Below, one piece after another: positions 59,971-64,000 of a stretch of DNA of 64,000 nucleotides; positions within the stretch are counted from its first letter, which is position 1, and each line of letters begins with the position of its first letter. This DNA is from an uncultured Spirochaetales bacterium (GTDB lineage: Bacteria > Spirochaetota > Spirochaetia > JAFGXN01): NCBI GenBank assembly GCA_949289575.1, contig CASEOG010000006.1, forward strand, positions 1 through 64,000, read 5' to 3'. A model generated the notes under the pieces. It saw only the letters and a program-made list of their open reading frames with translations. It searched no databases and was not told where the DNA came from. Position numbers and translations under genes: made by a program.

Positions 59971-60930
59971 GTGGAAACGGAACAAAAAAATAAAAAAGAA
60001 GCCCGACTCGAAGCAAAACGGCTGAAAGCACAGCAAAAAGCGGCCAAAGCCGAAGCCAAAAAACAAAAACAGGAAGCCCGCAGGCAAAAACGATCGAAAG
60101 GCCGGAAAATTTTTACCTTTTTTTTCATCCTCTTTCTCCTCGCCGGAGGAGCCGCCGCCGTCTTTTTCATCGGCTGGGTTCATCCGCCGCTGAACGGCAA
60201 TCAATACGCTGTCATTTTTTCAAAAACCGGCGGTTACCGCGAAACACCTTTACGTGCGGATGAATTTCTGTGGATGCCCGAAAGACTTCTGCCGACCAAT
60301 ACCACTGTTCTGATTTATTCCGTCGAACCGAGAAGCTGCTCGGTCGATGTCGAGGGAAAACTCCCGTCGGGCGATATCTATTCGATGTTAGTAGAAGGAG
60401 CCCCCTCTTTCGCTTTCCGGTTCTCATGCCGTCTGACCTGTCGTCTCAATCCGGAACGGCTCATCGATTTGGCGCGGGAGGGAGTTCTTCCCGAACAAAC
60501 GGAAGCTCTTATTGCCGGGTTTGAAAAAGATTTTCAGCCGATGATTATTGATCTGATTCAGAAAAAATCAACCGATTCCGAATTTGTCTCTCTGATCGGC
60601 TCCGATTTTTCAAAACTGCAGGATGTTCTGACGGAAGAAATCGAAGCGAGAAATCCGAACATCGATGTCACCAGACTGATTGTCAATTCGATTTCGCTGC
60701 CCGATATCCGTCTTTACGAAGAGGCCCGTAATCTCTATTTCCGCACGATTCAAAATGTTCCGCCGGAGAGACTGCAGCGGCTGCAAAAAGAGGTCACCGA
60801 AGGAACCGCTCAGCTGATGAAATACCAGTCGCTGGAAGAATTGGCCCGACTGCTCGAAAAATATCCGATTTTAATGGAGTATGCCAAAATCAATCCGACG
60901 TTGGAAATGCCCCGTAACGGGGAACAATAA
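59971..60930 (+). CDS. Membrane protein with possible SPFH/band-7-like domain
   Basis: A 319-residue protein. The first ~50 residues are a highly charged K/E/A/R coiled coil (ARLEAKRLKAQQKAAKAEAK), then one transmembrane helix (~50-70) and an exported domain of ~250 residues. Strand patterns and a late helix after SISLPDIRLYEEARNLYFRTIQ recall stomatin/HflC-type proteins, but this is not sure. The GTG at 59971 follows AAGGA and agrees with the promoter. The 3' end overlaps the thiamine pyrophosphokinase gene by 41 bases on the other strand. Confidence 0.6.
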   Translation: METEQKNKKEARLEAKRLKAQQKAAKAEAKKQKQEARRQKRSKGRKIFTFFFILFLLAGGAAAVFFIGWVHPPLNGNQYAVIFSKTGGYRETPLRADEFLWMPERLLPTNTTVLIYSVEPRSCSVDVEGKLPSGDIYSMLVEGAPSFAFRFSCRLTCRLNPERLIDLAREGVLPEQTEALIAGFEKDFQPMIIDLIQKKSTDSEFVSLIGSDFSKLQDVLTEEIEARNPNIDVTRLIVNSISLPDIRLYEEARNLYFRTIQNVPPERLQRLQKEVTEGTAQLMKYQSLEELARLLEKYPILMEYAKINPTLEMPRNGEQ

Positions 60931-61540
60931 CCGCCGCTTCGCCGGCGGTCACCTTTAACGAAGCCCCGTCGGCATCGGTTTCGTTACTGAGGCTGAAAGC
61001 CGCGGCGGAAAGCGGATAGCCGTCAAGCGGCCACCGGAACCCGTTTGTCACGGCCTCCGCCTTCTCTCCGATGGCATAAACCGAAACCACACGCCGCTTT
61101 TTTTCCGTATCCGCATGCCAGATTTCCCCGCTTGCGACCCGGTAAACCGTCTCGTCCGCTGTCTCCCACAGGCGCCATTGCGGCTGCCGGCAAAAAAGAT
61201 GCCACAACGCCAGCCAATGATCCATCCGCCCGCCGCCGCCGCCGACGACCGCAATCGAACGGCATCCGGCATTCAACGCAGCCTCGAAAGCCAAATCGGT
61301 GTCGCTCGCATCTTTGGCCCGCGGATACCGGGAAATCCGGTTGTCGGAGGGCAGCGGCACCGTTGCCGAATCGAAATCGCCGACAAGGCAGGAAGGATGC
61401 ACTCCGCAACGGAAGGCTGTATCCCAGCCGCTGTCGGCACACACGATATAGGGGGAATGTCGGCACAACCGGATTACGACCTCATCGGGAGGCGTGTTTC
61501 CCCCCGTAAAAATAACGGCATCATACGCATCGGTGTTCAT
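60890..61540 (-). CDS. thiN: Thiamine pyrophosphokinase
   Basis: Makes thiamine diphosphate, the cofactor of the 2-oxoacid oxidoreductase in this window. The 216-residue protein shows VCADSGWDTA, LVGDFDS, KDASDTDLAFEAAL and VVGGGGGRMDH, all family blocks. ATG 61540 is chosen because a promoter ends six bases before it; an earlier in-frame ATG lies upstream of that promoter. It shares its promoter region with the divergent cca gene. Confidence 0.9.
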   Translation of the reverse strand: MNTDAYDAVIFTGGNTPPDEVVIRLCRHSPYIVCADSGWDTAFRCGVHPSCLVGDFDSATVPLPSDNRISRYPRAKDASDTDLAFEAALNAGCRSIAVVGGGGGRMDHWLALWHLFCRQPQWRLWETADETVYRVASGEIWHADTEKKRRVVSVYAIGEKAEAVTNGFRWPLDGYPLSAAAFSLSNETDADGASLKVTAGEAAVIVPRYGAFPTSD

Positions 61541-61546
61541 GCTTCT

Positions 61547-61575
61547 ACTATACCCGACCCCCGAAAATAAAACAA
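61547..61575 (-). promoter_or_regulatory. Thiamine pyrophosphokinase promoter, leaderless type
   Basis: Minus strand TTGTTT (61570-61575), 17-base spacer, TATAGT (61547-61552), six bases to ATG 61540. Confidence 0.65.
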
Positions 61576-61605
61576 GCCGATCGATTCGATTCACGGCGAA
61601 AATCC

Positions 61606-61634
61606 TTGACGAAAAAAAAGTTTCACTGTAATTT
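61606..61634 (+). promoter_or_regulatory. cca promoter, leaderless type
   Basis: TTGACG (61606-61611), 17-base spacer, TAATTT (61629-61634), seven bases to ATG 61642. Near consensus; no ribosome site fits between. Confidence 0.7.
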
Positions 61635-61641
61635 AAAGAAG

Positions 61642-63000
61642 ATGTTTCTGTTTCAAAAAATTCCTTCCGCTGTCTTCTCTTTCGTTACCGAATTCGAAAA
61701 AAACGGATTTGCCTGCTATCCTGTCGGCGGAGCCGTACGGGATCTTCTGCTCGGGAAGCGGCCGACCGATTTTGATTTTACGACCGATGCCCGTCCCGAA
61801 GCGGTGATGAAGCTGTTTCGCAGTGTTATACCGACCGGAATCAGACACGGAACCGTCACGGTTCTGTACAGGCATCATTCCTTCGAGGTGACATCGTATC
61901 GCAGCGAAGAGTCTTACAGCGACGGCCGTCATCCCGACCGGGTTTCCTTCGACTGTACGCTCGAAGAAGATTTAAAGCGACGCGACTTCACGATCAACGC
62001 CCTGGCGCTGGATATTGCCGGAAAAAGAATCATCGACCTTTTTGACGGCCGATCCGACCTGAAAAACAAACGGATACGTTGCATCGGCAATCCGGAAGAG
62101 CGGTTTCGGGAAGATGCCCTGCGGCTGATGCGGGCCGCCCGTTTTGCCTCCCGACTTTCGTTCACAATCGAAGAAAAAACCTTCGAAGCGATGAAACGGC
62201 TGGCTCCTTCCGTCTCCCGAATTTCCGTCGAGCGTATTCGGGAAGAAATAATGAAAATCATCACCTCTCCCCGCCCTTCTGTCGGATTCGAAATGATGAG
62301 AGAGACCGGACTGACGAAGACGGTTCTGCCGGAACTGGAGAATTGTGTCGGATTCGAGCAGAACGAATTTCACCGCTTCGATGTCTACAGACACCTGCTG
62401 GCGGCATGCGATTACCTTCCGGCCGAAAAACCGCAGATCAGACTGGCCGCCCTTTTGCATGATATCGGCAAACCCGCTTCTTTTGCTCTCCGCGACGGCC
62501 GCCGCACTTTTTACGGACACGAAATCAAATCGGCCGATATGGCCGACAGAATCATGCACCGCCTGAAATTTTCGAACAGTGAAATCGAAACGGTTCTCTT
62601 TCTGATTCGCAATCACATGATTCACTATACACCGGAATGGAGCGACAGTGCCGTCAGACGCTTCATGGCGGCCGTTCCGCCCGAAAAACGCCCCGATTTT
62701 TTTGCACTGAAGGAAGCCGATGCGTTTGCCCATGAAGGAACCCGCCCCAATCCGCTCTTCCAAAAAGAATTTCTCGATCGCATAGCGGCCTGCGAAGCCC
62801 AAAATGCGGCTCTGTCTCTGAAAGATTTGGCGGTTAACGGGAATGATTTGGCATCGATCGGTTTTCCGAAAACTCCTCAAATGGGCAGAATGCTGAAGAT
62901 TTTACTGGAAGCGGTTCTCGATGATCCGCAGATGAATACGAAAGAAAAACTGCTCAATCTGGCGGTGAACTATCGGAAAGAATTTATGCCGGAAAATTAA
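61642..63000 (+). CDS. cca: CCA-adding enzyme / poly(A) polymerase with HD domain
   Basis: Class II nucleotidyltransferase, 452 residues. The catalytic head reads VGGAVRDLLLGKRPTDFDFTT, followed by RRDFTINALALD and the neck EERFREDALRLMRAARFAS. The later half has an HD phosphohydrolase motif (LLHDIGKP). tRNA-Pro in this window lacks an encoded CCA, so a CCA-adding role is needed in the cell; poly(A) polymerase activity cannot be excluded. ATG 61642 is chosen on the promoter position. It converges on rnc with four bases of overlap. Confidence 0.9.
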   Translation: MFLFQKIPSAVFSFVTEFEKNGFACYPVGGAVRDLLLGKRPTDFDFTTDARPEAVMKLFRSVIPTGIRHGTVTVLYRHHSFEVTSYRSEESYSDGRHPDRVSFDCTLEEDLKRRDFTINALALDIAGKRIIDLFDGRSDLKNKRIRCIGNPEERFREDALRLMRAARFASRLSFTIEEKTFEAMKRLAPSVSRISVERIREEIMKIITSPRPSVGFEMMRETGLTKTVLPELENCVGFEQNEFHRFDVYRHLLAACDYLPAEKPQIRLAALLHDIGKPASFALRDGRRTFYGHEIKSADMADRIMHRLKFSNSEIETVLFLIRNHMIHYTPEWSDSAVRRFMAAVPPEKRPDFFALKEADAFAHEGTRPNPLFQKEFLDRIAACEAQNAALSLKDLAVNGNDLASIGFPKTPQMGRMLKILLEAVLDDPQMNTKEKLLNLAVNYRKEFMPEN

Positions 63001-63755
63001 TCTTTCTCCGACCAGATTTTTTCTTCGATTAACCGGGCAATGGCTTCTTCCGCCGCCTGAATTTCGGCTGCTTTCCGCGATGAACCGGATCCCTCCCCGT
63101 AACGCTCGTCTTTCACCGTTACCTCTACAAAAAAAACGGCATCGTGATCGGGTCCCGTTTTTTTGACAATCCGGTAACGGGGCAATGTTTTCCATTGACG
63201 CTGAACAAACATCTGAAGACGGGTTTTGGGGTCGACAGACGAAACATCGCAGACAGCCTCGGTAAATTGTTGGGGAAAAAATCGAAGAATGAAACGGTTG
63301 GCGGGGTTCCATCCGCCGTCGAGATAGATAGCCCCGATGAGGGCCTCTACGGAATCGGCAACGGGCGCTTTCCGAAAGCGTCCGGTTGAGTTCCGTTCGC
63401 TTTTTCCGACAATCAGGAGCTCTTCCATCCCCAGACTGCAGGCAATCTCGTAAAGACTGTTTTCACACACCATCGCCGAACGATGCCGGGTCAAAAACCC
63501 CTCATCGCGGTCGGGAAATCTGTCATACAAATAAACAGACATAACAAGAGACAGAACACTGTCTCCGAGAAATTCCAATCGTTCGTTGCTTCGAACCGGC
63601 TCGGAAGCAAAAGAACGGTGAACAAAAGCATTTACCAGCAACGATTCCGAACGGAACCGGTAACCGATTCGCTTCTGGAAATTTTTCAGGGATTGCCTGT
63701 CGGCAATCCCCGAAGAAATCAAATTTAAATAGGGATCAGTTTTTGAGCTCTTCAT
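62997..63755 (-). CDS. rnc: Ribonuclease III
   Basis: Cuts double-stranded RNA, including rRNA precursors. The 252-residue protein has the catalytic signature ERLEFLGDSVLSLVMSVYL, the second acidic patch VADSVEALIGAIYLDGG and a C-terminal double-stranded-RNA-binding domain ending GSGSSRKAAEIQAAEEAI. It starts inside acpP (20-base overlap), so the two are coupled; the acpP-rnc-cca grouping matches what I recall in Borrelia. Confidence 0.95.
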   Translation of the reverse strand: MKSSKTDPYLNLISSGIADRQSLKNFQKRIGYRFRSESLLVNAFVHRSFASEPVRSNERLEFLGDSVLSLVMSVYLYDRFPDRDEGFLTRHRSAMVCENSLYEIACSLGMEELLIVGKSERNSTGRFRKAPVADSVEALIGAIYLDGGWNPANRFILRFFPQQFTEAVCDVSSVDPKTRLQMFVQRQWKTLPRYRIVKKTGPDHDAVFFVEVTVKDERYGEGSGSSRKAAEIQAAEEAIARLIEEKIWSEKD

Positions 63756-63984
63756 TCAGCCATTTAACAACATCACCGACCGTCTCGATTTCACGGAGTA
63801 AATCATCGGGAACTTTTCGGCCGAATTCCTGCTCGACATAGTAAACCAGGTCAAAGGTCTCCAAACTGTCCGCACCCAAATCCTGCAAAAAACAGGATTC
63901 CATTGTAATCTTATCCGGATCACGAATATCCAGAGTTTCGGCTACAATTTTTTTTACTTTTTCAAAAATTTCCTGTTCTGACAC
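63736..63984 (-). CDS. acpP: Acyl carrier protein
   Basis: An 82-residue carrier of growing fatty acyl chains. The phosphopantetheine site is Ser40 in LGADSLETFDL; the protein is acidic and helical, with FDLVYYVEQEFG after the site. It starts with GTG at 63984, eight bases after GAGGAG. The window ends 16 bases upstream, so the promoter is not seen. Confidence 0.95.
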   Translation of the reverse strand: MSEQEIFEKVKKIVAETLDIRDPDKITMESCFLQDLGADSLETFDLVYYVEQEFGRKVPDDLLREIETVGDVVKWLNEELKN

Positions 63985-64000
63985 GGAATACTCCTCGGAT

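Overview
The window looks like a chromosomal piece of a spirochaete, probably an anaerobic, carbohydrate-using one. The best evidence is gene order. smc, rnhB and a PUR-domain DNA/RNA-binding gene lie together (2353-6418), and acpP, rnc and a CCA/poly(A) polymerase gene lie together (61642-63984); from memory both groups occur in the same order in Borrelia. An SMC of only 952 residues and a groES without groEL beside it fit as well. Ferredoxin-dependent 2-oxoacid oxidoreductase, PPDK, type III glutamine synthetase and a glutamate synthase split into separate domains point to anaerobic metabolism. HtrA, lipoproteins and signal-peptide proteins imply a cell with a periplasm. The genus cannot be named from this sequence.

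Layout. 1-1557: a lower-GC edge with a cut-off membrane gene, a DUF3795 protein, a hydrolase and a small ORF. 1544-6860: smc with two small envelope genes, rnhB, the PUR gene and ssrA (tmRNA). 6922-15829: nitrogen block with glnN, a CDF transporter, and an operon of three glutamate synthase parts, an ANTAR antiterminator and purF. 16010-20862: GH29 fucosidase, tRNA-Pro(CGG), asd-lysC. 20859-26181 (minus strand): murG-cvpA-holB-histidine kinase-NtrC operon. 26221-34990: an unrecognised exported protein, the four-subunit oxidoreductase, TetR-SIMPL, lepB-hemW, a PEGA/SUMF1 protein and smpB (partner of the tmRNA). 35014-43751: GH16, SGNH hydrolase, a ten-TM-type permease, DJ-1, acyl-CoA ligase, MBL hydrolase, asnS, a methyltransferase and a phosphoribosyltransferase. 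43864-56290: mosaic lipoprotein, htrA, the ppdK-trmB-citrate synthase-phosphohexomutase operon, a second lipoprotein, a sigma-70 factor, an unknown gene and groES. 56337-63984: aroH-TRIC-JAMM/DinG, an SPFH-like protein, thiamine pyrophosphokinase, cca, rnc and acpP. There are no CRISPR arrays, insertion sequences or prophage genes.

Working together. GlnN with the split glutamate synthase forms a GS-GOGAT route. Both leaders carry intrinsic terminators, and the glutamate synthase operon encodes an ANTAR RNA-binding protein with a degenerate receiver. The glnN leader also has a small hairpin with an A-N-N-G-N-N hexaloop whose 3' arm overlaps the terminator, so an antitermination circuit is likely.

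Most promoters are TTGACA-17-TATAAT type. At about nine first genes the -10 box ends only 6-9 bases before an ATG that has no Shine-Dalgarno sequence, which predicts leaderless mRNAs. Other notable items are a JAMM-protease/DinG-helicase fusion, an SMC whose central domain lacks the usual glycine-rich hinge, and a lipoprotein gene that changes base composition abruptly inside its reading frame.
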